A DNA stretch of 14,895 nt from an uncultured Lentisphaeria bacterium (GTDB lineage: Bacteria; Verrucomicrobiota; Lentisphaeria; Oligosphaerales; Oligosphaeraceae). Location: the NCBI GenBank assembly GCA_934661755.1, contig CAKUJM010000057.1:1-14895 (forward strand), written 5' to 3'. Of this stretch, positions 6,082-13,140 are shown piece after piece (position 1 is the stretch's first letter; each line of letters opens with the position of its first letter). Under the pieces are notes generated by a model. It did no database searches and had not been told where the DNA came from. It saw only the letters and a list, made by a program, of their open reading frames with translations. The translations under genes and the position numbers were made by a program.

Positions 6082-7227
6082 TTGAAGAAGTTCGCCCTGG
6101 CCATATTATCTTCCATGCTGACCGCCGGCTGGCTGACGGCGGCGGGGCATCGCAACTACGATCTTCGCGGCAGCGAGGTGCTGCTGCGCGATGCGCCGGT
6201 CGTGCTGGAGGCAGTGGATGGCCGGCAATTGCCGGCGGCGGAGGTCGAGCGGCTGCGGCGCGATTTCGGAGTGGTTCCGCAAAGCGGGCCGTTTCTGGCA
6301 TTGCTGACGGCGTATGCAGAGCAGCAGCAACTGTATCGGCAGGCGTCGGCATTGCTGGAAAAAGGGCGCTATAACGAGCTGTCGGCGTTGATTGACAAGG
6401 CCGAGCAGGGCGGCAAGGCCACGGTGGCGCTGTTGCAGTTGCGCGGGGTGCCGCAGGCGCTTCAGGCATTGCGGCTGCATTGTGCGCGCCGTCCATATGT
6501 CGCCGCAGAGGACCTGGAGAGGGCGCTGTCGGCATTGGAGCCCTATGGCGAGCTGCTGAAGGACTCGGCGGCCTTTCGCGCCTTTTGGCAGGGCGAGGGC
6601 GAATTGCTGGAGCGGCTGCGAGACGGCGAACGTGAAGTCCGGCAATCGAAGTTGCTGGATCGCCTCGACTGGGCGCTTGCCACCATGGGGATGGAGTCGC
6701 AGTGTGCCGACATTCTGGTCAAGCTGGCGCTTGAGGGGAATGCCACGGGAGTGCTGCGGCTGGTTTCTGGGACGCGCCAATGCCGGCCGTCGTCATTGCT
6801 TTCCGGAATGCTTGCGGATTTTGCCGATGCGGAACTAATTTTGCCGGAGGGGGTCTCACCAAGGGACCTCGAGTTGGCGTTGGCGTTGACCTGGGAGCGG
6901 CTGACGCCCGCCCAGCGGCGAAGTGGCGGGCATTGGCTGGATGCGGTTTCGCCGGTCACGCTGACGGCGCAGGCGATGCAGGCGGGGCTGCGCAAATCCC
7001 AGCCGCAGTTTCTGTCGGCATTGCGGCGCTGGCGTTCACAGGCCACCGCAGCTCAGTTGCGTAGCCGTGCGCCGGCCTTTCTGCCGGCGATGCTGCAGAC
7101 TGCCACCGGAGGCAAGGGCCGTGGCGGAAGCCACTGGTCGGCGGCGCTCCCCGGGTGGCCAGAGTTTTTTCAAATGACTGATGATCTGCTGGGGCAGCCA
7201 GAGGACGCCCCGGGGGATCGCAATTGA
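6082..7227 (+). CDS. Exported protein of unknown function
   Basis: I do not recognise a family. Read from the TTG at 6082 the product is 381 aa and begins with a classic signal peptide: (M)KKFALAILSSMLTAGWLTA, two Lys, a hydrophobic core and an Ala-x-Ala-like cleavage region near residues 20-22. The rest is Leu/Ala/Arg-rich and almost certainly helical, as in repeat-type helical domains, with few Cys and no obvious catalytic motif. The frame is open upstream to an ATG at 5929. That extension (about 51 residues) would bury the signal sequence and overlaps a leader hairpin, so I prefer the TTG, though there is no strong ribosome site for either. A 40-nt gap separates it from the isomerase lipoprotein gene, so a shared role in the envelope is plausible but unproven. 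Confidence 0.7.
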   Translation: MKKFALAILSSMLTAGWLTAAGHRNYDLRGSEVLLRDAPVVLEAVDGRQLPAAEVERLRRDFGVVPQSGPFLALLTAYAEQQQLYRQASALLEKGRYNELSALIDKAEQGGKATVALLQLRGVPQALQALRLHCARRPYVAAEDLERALSALEPYGELLKDSAAFRAFWQGEGELLERLRDGEREVRQSKLLDRLDWALATMGMESQCADILVKLALEGNATGVLRLVSGTRQCRPSSLLSGMLADFADAELILPEGVSPRDLELALALTWERLTPAQRRSGGHWLDAVSPVTLTAQAMQAGLRKSQPQFLSALRRWRSQATAAQLRSRAPAFLPAMLQTATGGKGRGGSHWSAALPGWPEFFQMTDDLLGQPEDAPGDRN

Positions 7228-7267
7228 CCTGACCCAAAAAACAACCCCTAAACACAAGCAATCAATT

Positions 7268-8467
7268 ATGAAATTCGATAAATTCCTTACTTTCGCCTTG
7301 GCGCTGGCGCTGGGGATCACCGGATGCAATGCGGCGGAGGACAACGCGGATGCCGCTGCGGGCAAGGAGCTGGAAGATGCGGCCAAGCCGGTGGCGGAGG
7401 AGATCGTGGCCGAGGAGGAAGTGGTGATGGAGGCGCCGGCACCGACCGCCGAGGACCAGAAGAAGGTGGACGAGCTGTTGGCTTATCTGCCGGAGGTGGT
7501 GGTGACCAGGGGCGCGGACAAGGCGCCGATGGTCACGCACGAGGAGCTGGTCAAGGAGGTGCGGCCGGTGGTGCTGCAGGCGGTGATGCAGGCCCGGCTC
7601 AGCAAGCAGGAGTTCCCGGAGCAGTATCTTCGTGGCGGCGTCTTCCAGATGACGGACAGCCTGGTGGTCAACAAGCTGCTTATCGAGGCGGCCAGGGCGA
7701 AGGGCATCAATGCCGACGAGGCCAAATGCAAGCAGAGCCTGGATGAAATCAAGTCCCAGATGGGCGCGGAGGCGCTGGCCAGCGAGCTCAAGGAGATGGG
7801 CATGACCGAGGCGGATCTTTCCGCGAAGATCGCCGAACGGGACATTGTGAACCAGTATATCCAGAACGAAGTGCTGGCCAAGGTGCAGGTCCCGGAGGCG
7901 ACTGAGGCGGATGCCAGGGAATTCTACGACAAGAACGCCGCACAGTTCAAGCGGCCGGCCGGCTATAGCGCGTCGCATATCCTGGTGCAGTTCAAGTCCA
8001 AGGATGCCACTGCGGAGGAAGAGAAGGCGGCCTTGGACAAGATCAATGATATCCGGAGCAAGCTTGCCGTGGACGGATCGAATTTCGCCGAGTTGGCAAA
8101 GGAGTTCTCGGACTGCCCGTCCAAGGAACAGGGCGGATCCCTGGGCGAGTTCCCGGTGGGGGCGATGGTGAAGGAGTTCGAGGAGGCGCTGGCCAAGATG
8201 GAGGATGGCCAGATCAGCGGACCGGTCCGTACCCAGTTTGGCTACCACATCATCAAGGCCGGCCCGAAACACGAGGAGTCGGTGACCCCGTTTGAGGAAG
8301 TCAAGGACCAGCTGGTCAAGTACCTCGGGTCCATGAAGAAGCGCGAGGCTGACGGCAAGGCGGTCGAGGGCGAGATCAAGCGCCTCCGGGATGCCGCCGT
8401 GATCGAAATCAAGCTCGAGGACCCGATGGCGGCGAAGTCGGCGCCGGCGGCCGGAGAGGCAAAATAG
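7268..8467 (+). CDS. Parvulin-type peptidyl-prolyl cis-trans isomerase lipoprotein (SurA/PrsA-like)
   Basis: The 399-aa product is a lipid-anchored periplasmic foldase that isomerises prolyl bonds and chaperones exported proteins. The signal peptide MKFDKFLTFALALALGITGC ends in a lipobox with Cys20 as lipidation site. A Glu/Ala-rich linker (about 21-65) follows, then a helical SurA-N-like chaperone region (about 65-225) and one parvulin domain at about 231-330 (YSASHILVQF, the FAELAKEFSDCPSKEQGG loop, GSLGEFPVGAMVKEFEEAL, FGYHIIK). A helical tail closes the protein. The ATG at 7268 is preferred because it gives this signal peptide; an open frame further upstream overlaps the previous gene. 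tadA starts 11 nt after its stop. Confidence 0.92.
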   Translation: MKFDKFLTFALALALGITGCNAAEDNADAAAGKELEDAAKPVAEEIVAEEEVVMEAPAPTAEDQKKVDELLAYLPEVVVTRGADKAPMVTHEELVKEVRPVVLQAVMQARLSKQEFPEQYLRGGVFQMTDSLVVNKLLIEAARAKGINADEAKCKQSLDEIKSQMGAEALASELKEMGMTEADLSAKIAERDIVNQYIQNEVLAKVQVPEATEADAREFYDKNAAQFKRPAGYSASHILVQFKSKDATAEEEKAALDKINDIRSKLAVDGSNFAELAKEFSDCPSKEQGGSLGEFPVGAMVKEFEEALAKMEDGQISGPVRTQFGYHIIKAGPKHEESVTPFEEVKDQLVKYLGSMKKREADGKAVEGEIKRLRDAAVIEIKLEDPMAAKSAPAAGEAK

Positions 8468-8478
8468 CGGCTGGCGCA

Positions 8479-8973
8479 ATGGCGGCTGGCGATGATGGCG
8501 CATTTGACGCCGCGGCGGATGACTATTGGATGGGCCAGGCGCTGGAATTGGCGCGTGGCGCGGCGGCGGCCGGAGAAGTGCCGGTCGGCGCGGTGGTGGT
8601 CCGCCGTGGCGAGGCGCTGTCATGTGGCGCAAACCGGGTCGAGGCGGCGAATGACGCCGTGCTGCATGCGGAGATCATAGCGTTGCAGGCGGCGTCGCGC
8701 GCTGTCGGTGACTGGCGGTTGAACGACTGTGTGCTGTATGTCACCAAGGAGCCGTGCGCGATGTGCGCGGGTGCGGCGGTGAATTGCCGGGTCGGCCGGA
8801 TTGTCTTTGGCGCGCGCGACTTGCGCATGGGCGGCTGTGGCGGCGCCATGGCGATACACGACTTCCCCGGAATGCTGCACAATCCGCAGGTCACCGGCGG
8901 AGTGCGCGAAGAGGAGTGCAGCCAATTGCTGAAGCAGTTTTTTCGTGAACGCCGGGCGGCGCAGCGGCAGTGA
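8479..8973 (+). CDS. tadA: tRNA(adenosine34) deaminase TadA
   Basis: This zinc deaminase converts A34 of tRNA-Arg(ACG) to inosine so that one tRNA reads CGU, CGC and CGA. The 164-aa chain has the cytidine-deaminase-fold motifs: H63-A-E65 (zinc ligand His and catalytic Glu) and P92-C93-A-M-C96 (the two Cys ligands), with ARDLRMGG (113-120) and the SQLLKQFF segment near the end. The N-terminal 17 residues before YWM are Ala/Asp-rich and an internal Met18 could be the start. The stop overlaps the GTG start of mreC. Its substrate tRNA is encoded at 2820-2896. Confidence 0.95.
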   Translation: MAAGDDGAFDAAADDYWMGQALELARGAAAAGEVPVGAVVVRRGEALSCGANRVEAANDAVLHAEIIALQAASRAVGDWRLNDCVLYVTKEPCAMCAGAAVNCRVGRIVFGARDLRMGGCGGAMAIHDFPGMLHNPQVTGGVREEECSQLLKQFFRERRAAQRQ

Positions 8974-9821
8974 GAGGGTATCGGCGCAAGATCGCGACTT
9001 TGGCCATAGTCTTGACCGTAGTGTCGGCTATGGCGCTGTCGCTTGCCGCCGTGGGGCGGCGTTTTGCGGCGGCGGCGGCTTCCCCGGTGTCTGGCGGGGC
9101 GGGCGGTTTTTTCCATTGCGTTGGCGGCGTATTGCGCTGGATTACGCCGGGGGCTTCGGGGAAATTGAGCGCCGAACAGCGTCTCAGTGCCCAGGTGATC
9201 GAGCTGCAGGCGCAATTGGCGCAACAGCAGGGGCTGGAGCGTAAATATGACGAGCTGCGACGCGCCGCCGGTTTGCGGCCGGCAACCGGCTGGCGCGCGA
9301 TTGTCGCCGAGGCAGTGTCGCGTGATCCGAACTACTGGCAGGAGCGCATTGTCCTCAATCGCGGCTGGGAGGACGGCGTGGCCACCGGAGCGTTGGCGCT
9401 CAATGCCAATGGCGCGGTGCTGGGGCGGATTCTGCAATGCGATCGCCATAGCGCGGTCCTGGCCACAGTGCTCTCGCCGGATTGCCGTTTCGGGGTGAAG
9501 CTGGAAGGAGATGTCCCCGGCGGGGCAGGGGTGTTGCGCGGCATTGGCGAAGCACAGGCCGCCCGGGCGGGATATGGCGCGCTGGCCGATTACCTGTCCG
9601 CCGACCTGGAGGTGGCGCCCGGCAGCCGGATCGTCACTTCGGGGCTTGGCGGATGGCTGCCGGAGAATCTGCTGGTGGGAATGGTGGCATCTGATGCCGG
9701 TGATGACGCCAACGCGTTGCATGTTGAGGAATCGTTGCGCGGACAGCTTCATTGCGTCCCCGCCGCGTCCCTTGGCGTCTTCCGCTTTGCGGTGATACTG
9801 GTGCCGGATACGCAACACTGA
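8970..9821 (+). CDS. mreC: Rod shape-determining protein MreC
   Basis: This is a membrane-anchored periplasmic scaffold of the elongasome that links MreB to cell-wall synthases. The 283-aa product has one N-terminal membrane segment (about 9-29), a coiled-coil stretch (about 65-98) and the double beta-barrel MreC domain: DPNYWQERIVLNRGWEDGV at 119-137, GAVLGRIL at 148-155, SPDCRFGVKL at 169-178, and later the TSGLGGWLPENLLVGMV motif. The GTG start overlaps the tadA stop. mreB and mreD, which usually flank mreC, are not in the window; hydF follows 19 nt downstream instead. Confidence 0.9.
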   Translation: MRGYRRKIATLAIVLTVVSAMALSLAAVGRRFAAAAASPVSGGAGGFFHCVGGVLRWITPGASGKLSAEQRLSAQVIELQAQLAQQQGLERKYDELRRAAGLRPATGWRAIVAEAVSRDPNYWQERIVLNRGWEDGVATGALALNANGAVLGRILQCDRHSAVLATVLSPDCRFGVKLEGDVPGGAGVLRGIGEAQAARAGYGALADYLSADLEVAPGSRIVTSGLGGWLPENLLVGMVASDAGDDANALHVEESLRGQLHCVPAASLGVFRFAVILVPDTQH

Positions 9822-9840
9822 CACAAGGAGCAATACGCTC

Positions 9841-11028
9841 ATGAGCTTGAATGACACCCCATCTGCAAACCGTACGCACATCGGCTTTTTCGGCCGGCGC
9901 AACGCGGGTAAATCCAGCCTGGTCAATGCGGTGACTGGGCAGGAGCTGTCGATCGTCTCGGATACATGCGGCACCACCACTGATCCAGTGACAAAGTCAA
10001 TGGAGATTCTGCCGCTGGGGCCGGTGGTGATCGTCGATACTCCGGGGCTGGACGACGAAGGCCAGCTGGGGGAGATGCGGGTCAGGCGGGCGCGGCAGGT
10101 GCTTAATCGCATTGACATTGCGGTGGTGGTGGTGGATGCCACCGCGCCGCTGGCGGCATGCGACCGGCAGTTGCTGGCGCTCATCCGCGAAAAGGGCATC
10201 CCGCATATTGTCGCGCTGAACAAGAGCGATTTGCCTGCGGCCCGCCCGGCGTCATCGCCGGAGCAGATCAATTGCAGCGCCCTTACCGGCATGGGGCTGC
10301 ATGAGCTCAAGGAGCGGATCGCCCGGACGGTCCCGGTGGACAGCGGCCGGAAGATGGTGGCGGATCTGCTCAATCCCGGCGATCTGGTGGTGCTGGTGAT
10401 CCCGATAGACGAGGCCGCGCCGCGCGCACGGCTGATCCTGCCGGAACAGCTGGCCATCCGCGAGGTCCTGGATGCCGGGGCGCTGGCGCTGGTGGCGCGT
10501 GATACCGAATTGCCGCAGGCCTTGGCCGGCATCGGCCGGTCGCCGCAACTGGTAATCACCGACAGCCAGGCCTTCCGGGAGGTCTCCGCAGTCGTCCCGC
10601 CGGAAATCCCGCTGACATCGTTCTCAATTCTGATGGCGCGTTACAAGGGCTTTTTGACGGAGGCGCTGCGCGGCGCGGCGGCCATTGACACCCTGAAGGA
10701 TGGCGACCGGGTGCTCATTGCGGAGGGCTGCACCCATCATCGGCAGTGCAATGACATCGGCACGGTCAAGATTCCCCGCTGGCTGGCAGGACACACCGGA
10801 CGGAAGCTGCAGATCGAAACCAGCTCCGGAATGGGCTTCCCCGAGGATCTTTCACGCTACGATCTGGTGATTCATTGCGGCGGCTGCATGCTCACCGAGC
10901 GCGAGATGCTGTATCGCATGAAATGCGCCCAGGATCAGCGGGTGCCGTTCACCAACTATGGCGTCGTCATTGCCAGGATGACCGGCATTCTCGAACGCGC
11001 GATTGCGCCGGTGACGGGGGGGCGTTAG
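9841..11028 (+). CDS. hydF: [FeFe]-hydrogenase H-cluster maturation GTPase HydF
   Basis: HydF is the scaffold on which the 2Fe subcluster is assembled before transfer to HydA. The 395-aa product shows the GTPase motifs GRRNAGKS (18-25), the TTT switch I (45-47), DTPG (66-69) and NKSD (127-130), then a middle dimerisation domain and the C-terminal cluster-binding domain with CTH (297-299) and HCGGC (345-349), which is the known HydF C-x-H...H-C-x-x-C [4Fe-4S] site. All appear intact. AAGGAG (9825-9830) lies 10 nt before the ATG, one of the few strong ribosome sites in the window and perhaps a sign of independent expression level. hydE begins three bases after its stop. Confidence 0.96.
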   Translation: MSLNDTPSANRTHIGFFGRRNAGKSSLVNAVTGQELSIVSDTCGTTTDPVTKSMEILPLGPVVIVDTPGLDDEGQLGEMRVRRARQVLNRIDIAVVVVDATAPLAACDRQLLALIREKGIPHIVALNKSDLPAARPASSPEQINCSALTGMGLHELKERIARTVPVDSGRKMVADLLNPGDLVVLVIPIDEAAPRARLILPEQLAIREVLDAGALALVARDTELPQALAGIGRSPQLVITDSQAFREVSAVVPPEIPLTSFSILMARYKGFLTEALRGAAAIDTLKDGDRVLIAEGCTHHRQCNDIGTVKIPRWLAGHTGRKLQIETSSGMGFPEDLSRYDLVIHCGGCMLTEREMLYRMKCAQDQRVPFTNYGVVIARMTGILERAIAPVTGGR

Positions 11029-11031
11029 CCG

Positions 11032-12120
11032 ATGGCGGAACGCAATCTCCAACTGGTCCGGAGGCTGTCGCAGGCGCATGATCTGGCTGATGACGAGTGG
11101 CTGGAGCTGTTTTCCACCTGGGATGACGGCGACCGCGCCGCCGCCGCGCAATTGGCCGCCGGCGTCAGCCGTGGGCATTTTGGCAACCGGATCTTCGTGC
11201 GGGGAATCGTCGAGTTCTCAAATCATTGCAGGAACGACTGCCTCTATTGCGGATTGCGTGCATCCAACCGCGCCTGCGCCCGCTATCGGCTGGAGCCCGA
11301 CCAGATGCTGGCGTGCTGTCAGGCGGGATATGACTATGGTTTCCGGACCTTCGTCTTCCAAAGCGGCGAGGATCCGCAATTTCCGGTGTCGCGCCTGGCG
11401 CAGACGGTCCGGATGGTGAAGGGGCGTTTCCCGGATTGCGCCGTGACGCTGTCAGTTGGCGAATTGAGCCGCGATGACTATGCGGCGTTGCGTGAAGCTG
11501 GCGCGGATCGCTACCTGCTGCGGCATGAGTCCGCATCTGAGGAACATTATGCGTCTCTGCATCCGTCATCGCAGCAATGGGGGCGTCGCATGCAATGCCT
11601 GCGCTGGCTCAAGGAGCTGGGATTCCAGACTGGCTGCGGCTTCATGGTGGGATCCCCCGGGCAGCAGCCGTCGCATCTGGTTCAGGAGATGCGCTTCCTG
11701 CATGATTTCCGGCCGGCCATGATCGGCATCGGGCCGTTCATTCCGCACCAGGGCACCCCGTTGGCAAAATGCCCGGCGGGCAGCGCGGAATTGACGCTGT
11801 TTCTGCTTAGCCTGCTGCGTTTGCAGCATCCGGATGTGCTGCTTCCCGCCACCACGGCGCTGGCCACATTGCGGCCGGATGGCCGCGAAGCCGGCGTGCT
11901 GGCGGGAGCCAACGTCATCATGCCGAATCTCTCCCCGGAGAGTGCCGCGCGCAGGTATGTGCTCTATGACAACATGAAGTCCGACCCTGCCAGATCCTCG
12001 GTGATGGAGTCGGAATTGCAGCGTCGCATGGAGGCCATCGGCTATACGCTGTCGGTCGGGCGCGGGGATTATCCCCCGTCGGCTGCCAGTGGTCTTGCGG
12101 CAGGGGAGGAATCGCGATGA
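11032..12120 (+). CDS. hydE: [FeFe]-hydrogenase maturation radical SAM enzyme HydE
   Basis: HydE is a radical S-adenosylmethionine enzyme that acts on the HydG-made Fe(CO)2(CN)cysteine synthon during H-cluster assembly. The 362-aa product is near usual length. The radical SAM cluster motif C66-x3-C70-x2-C73 lies in RGIVEFSNHCRNDCLYCGLR, a close match to HydE. Other marks are FQSGEDP, the IGIGPFIPHQGTPL strand, and NVIMPNLSPESAARRYVLYD near the end. The optional second [4Fe-4S] site of some HydE proteins is not evident, which is common. The gene is wedged between hydF (3-nt gap) and the NifH-like gene (4-nt overlap), so the three are translationally linked. No hydG is seen in the window. Confidence 0.94.
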   Translation: MAERNLQLVRRLSQAHDLADDEWLELFSTWDDGDRAAAAQLAAGVSRGHFGNRIFVRGIVEFSNHCRNDCLYCGLRASNRACARYRLEPDQMLACCQAGYDYGFRTFVFQSGEDPQFPVSRLAQTVRMVKGRFPDCAVTLSVGELSRDDYAALREAGADRYLLRHESASEEHYASLHPSSQQWGRRMQCLRWLKELGFQTGCGFMVGSPGQQPSHLVQEMRFLHDFRPAMIGIGPFIPHQGTPLAKCPAGSAELTLFLLSLLRLQHPDVLLPATTALATLRPDGREAGVLAGANVIMPNLSPESAARRYVLYDNMKSDPARSSVMESELQRRMEAIGYTLSVGRGDYPPSAASGLAAGEESR

Positions 12121-12869
12121 TCAAGCTGGCATTCTATGGCAAGGGCGGAATCGGCAAGTCGACCACCGTCTCCAATTTGGCGGTGATTTGGGCACGGGCC
12201 GGTCTGCGGGTCATGCAGATCGGATGCGATCCCAAGGCGGACTCGACCATATTGCTGCGCGGGAAAACGCCATTGCCGACGGTGTTGGAGCTGATGCGCA
12301 CCCGCGGAAATGACTTCACTCTTGATGACATGGTGGCGTGTGGCCATGCCGGAGTGCTGTGCGTGGAGGCCGGCGGGCCGGTGCCGGGGCTGGGATGCGC
12401 TGGACGCGGCATCATCGCCGCGCTGGAGAAGCTTGCCGAGAAGGGCGCATACGAATGCTATCGTCCTGATGTGGTGCTTTATGATGTCCTGGGGGATGTC
12501 GTCTGCGGCGGATTTGCGATGCCGATGCGCCAGGGCTATGCCGACCGGGTGTACATCCTCACTTCCGGCGAGAACATGGCGATTCATGCCGCCGCCAATA
12601 TCGCCATGGCCGTCGACAACTTCCGGAGCCGCGGCTACGCACGGCTGGGCGGATTCATCCTCAACCGGCGCAATGTCCCGGGCGAAGATGAAAAGGCCGT
12701 CCAGCTGGCGGCTGATTTCCATTCGCAGGTCGTGGGAGATTTGGAGTGGCGTCGCGAAGTGCAGGAAGCCGAAGCGCAGGGGAAGACGGTGATGGAGGCC
12801 TTCCCGGAATCGCCGGCTGGCGATGGCTACAAGCGCCTGGCGGGAGGGATAATGCCCCAAATGGCGTGA
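12117..12869 (+). CDS. NifH/BchL/CfbC-like nitrogenase-type iron protein
   Basis: This is a P-loop ATPase of the nitrogenase reductase superfamily: a homodimer with a bridging [4Fe-4S] cluster that passes electrons to a component-1 partner using ATP. The 250-aa chain is shorter than NifH (about 290) but all hallmarks are present: Walker A GKGGIGKST (8-16), GCDPKADST (36-44), GGPVPGLGCAGRG (86-98) with cluster ligand C94, and YDVLGDVVCGGFAMP (122-136) with ligand C130. R97 matches the Arg that is ADP-ribosylated in some NifH. Its ATG overlaps the hydE stop. The likely partner is the NifD-like protein at 13141-14478. Sequence alone does not tell whether it serves nitrogen fixation; the missing nifK and nif genes argue against it. 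Confidence 0.92.
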   Translation: MIKLAFYGKGGIGKSTTVSNLAVIWARAGLRVMQIGCDPKADSTILLRGKTPLPTVLELMRTRGNDFTLDDMVACGHAGVLCVEAGGPVPGLGCAGRGIIAALEKLAEKGAYECYRPDVVLYDVLGDVVCGGFAMPMRQGYADRVYILTSGENMAIHAAANIAMAVDNFRSRGYARLGGFILNRRNVPGEDEKAVQLAADFHSQVVGDLEWRREVQEAEAQGKTVMEAFPESPAGDGYKRLAGGIMPQMA

Positions 12870-12946
12870 TGCCGTTTTGGCGGCCCTGGCGCTTCACCTG
12901 CTTTTTTTTTGCCGGCACGCGCGACCGCCATGCTCACCTGAAAAAG

Positions 12947-13068
12947 CTGGATCCGTGAAGTTAGGTGATTTTGCGTCGGAATGATAAATTTTGAGGGCGC
13001 GCGCTGTGGAGTACGTGATCGAAAAATGACGAAATCATGGCGCAGTATAGCCAACCTCACGGATCCAG
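12947..13068. repeat. 12-bp inverted repeat spanning 122 nt
   Basis: CTGGATCCGTGA (12947-12958) is matched exactly by TCACGGATCCAG (13057-13068). Similarity continues inward: after the left arm comes AGTTAGG, and the complement beyond the right arm reads GGTTGGC. The long spacing fits looping by a bound dimer or the ends of a small decayed element better than a simple terminator. Confidence 0.6.
12964..12992. repeat. Inverted copy of a dispersed motif (GCGTCGGAATG core)
   Basis: Read on the opposite strand, the core CATTCCGACGC differs by one base from CATTCTGACGC at 13077-13087 and 5799-5809. The flank GATTTTGCGTC (12967-12977) recurs exactly at 14643-14653. Confidence 0.45.
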
Positions 13069-13097
13069 GAAAACTTCATTCTGACGCATAATTCACC
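13069..13097. repeat. Copy of a dispersed motif (CATTCTGACGC core)
   Basis: This copy shares about 22 of 28 positions with 5793-5820, including an A run before the core and ATTC after it. It faces the copy at 12964-12992, and both lie upstream of the NifD-like gene. Confidence 0.45.
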
Positions 13098-13140
13098 GCC
13101 TGCCCGCCATTCGTGGCGAGTGCCAGGCAGACCGCCGCAG

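Larger units (their letters stand above)
12870..13140. promoter_or_regulatory. Structured gap between the NifH-like and NifD-like genes
   Basis: This 271-nt gap, by far the largest in the cluster, contains a run of nine T (12902-12910), which may aid termination after the NifH-like gene although no strong stem precedes it. It also holds a 12-bp inverted repeat (12947-12958 with 13057-13068) and two inverted copies of a dispersed motif (12964-12992 and 13069-13097). I see no coding sequence. A separate promoter for the NifD-like gene is likely here, but I cannot place -10/-35 boxes with confidence. Confidence 0.45.

Noticed and set aside
7262..8632. 456-aa minus-strand open frame
   Set aside because: It is antisense to the isomerase gene and tadA, full of His/Arg/Leu repeats, with no family resemblance.
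8523..10559. 678-aa open frame on the minus strand
   Set aside because: It lies antisense to tadA, mreC and hydF, all clearly recognised, and its low-complexity Arg/Ser/Pro composition is typical of a shadow frame in GC-rich DNA.
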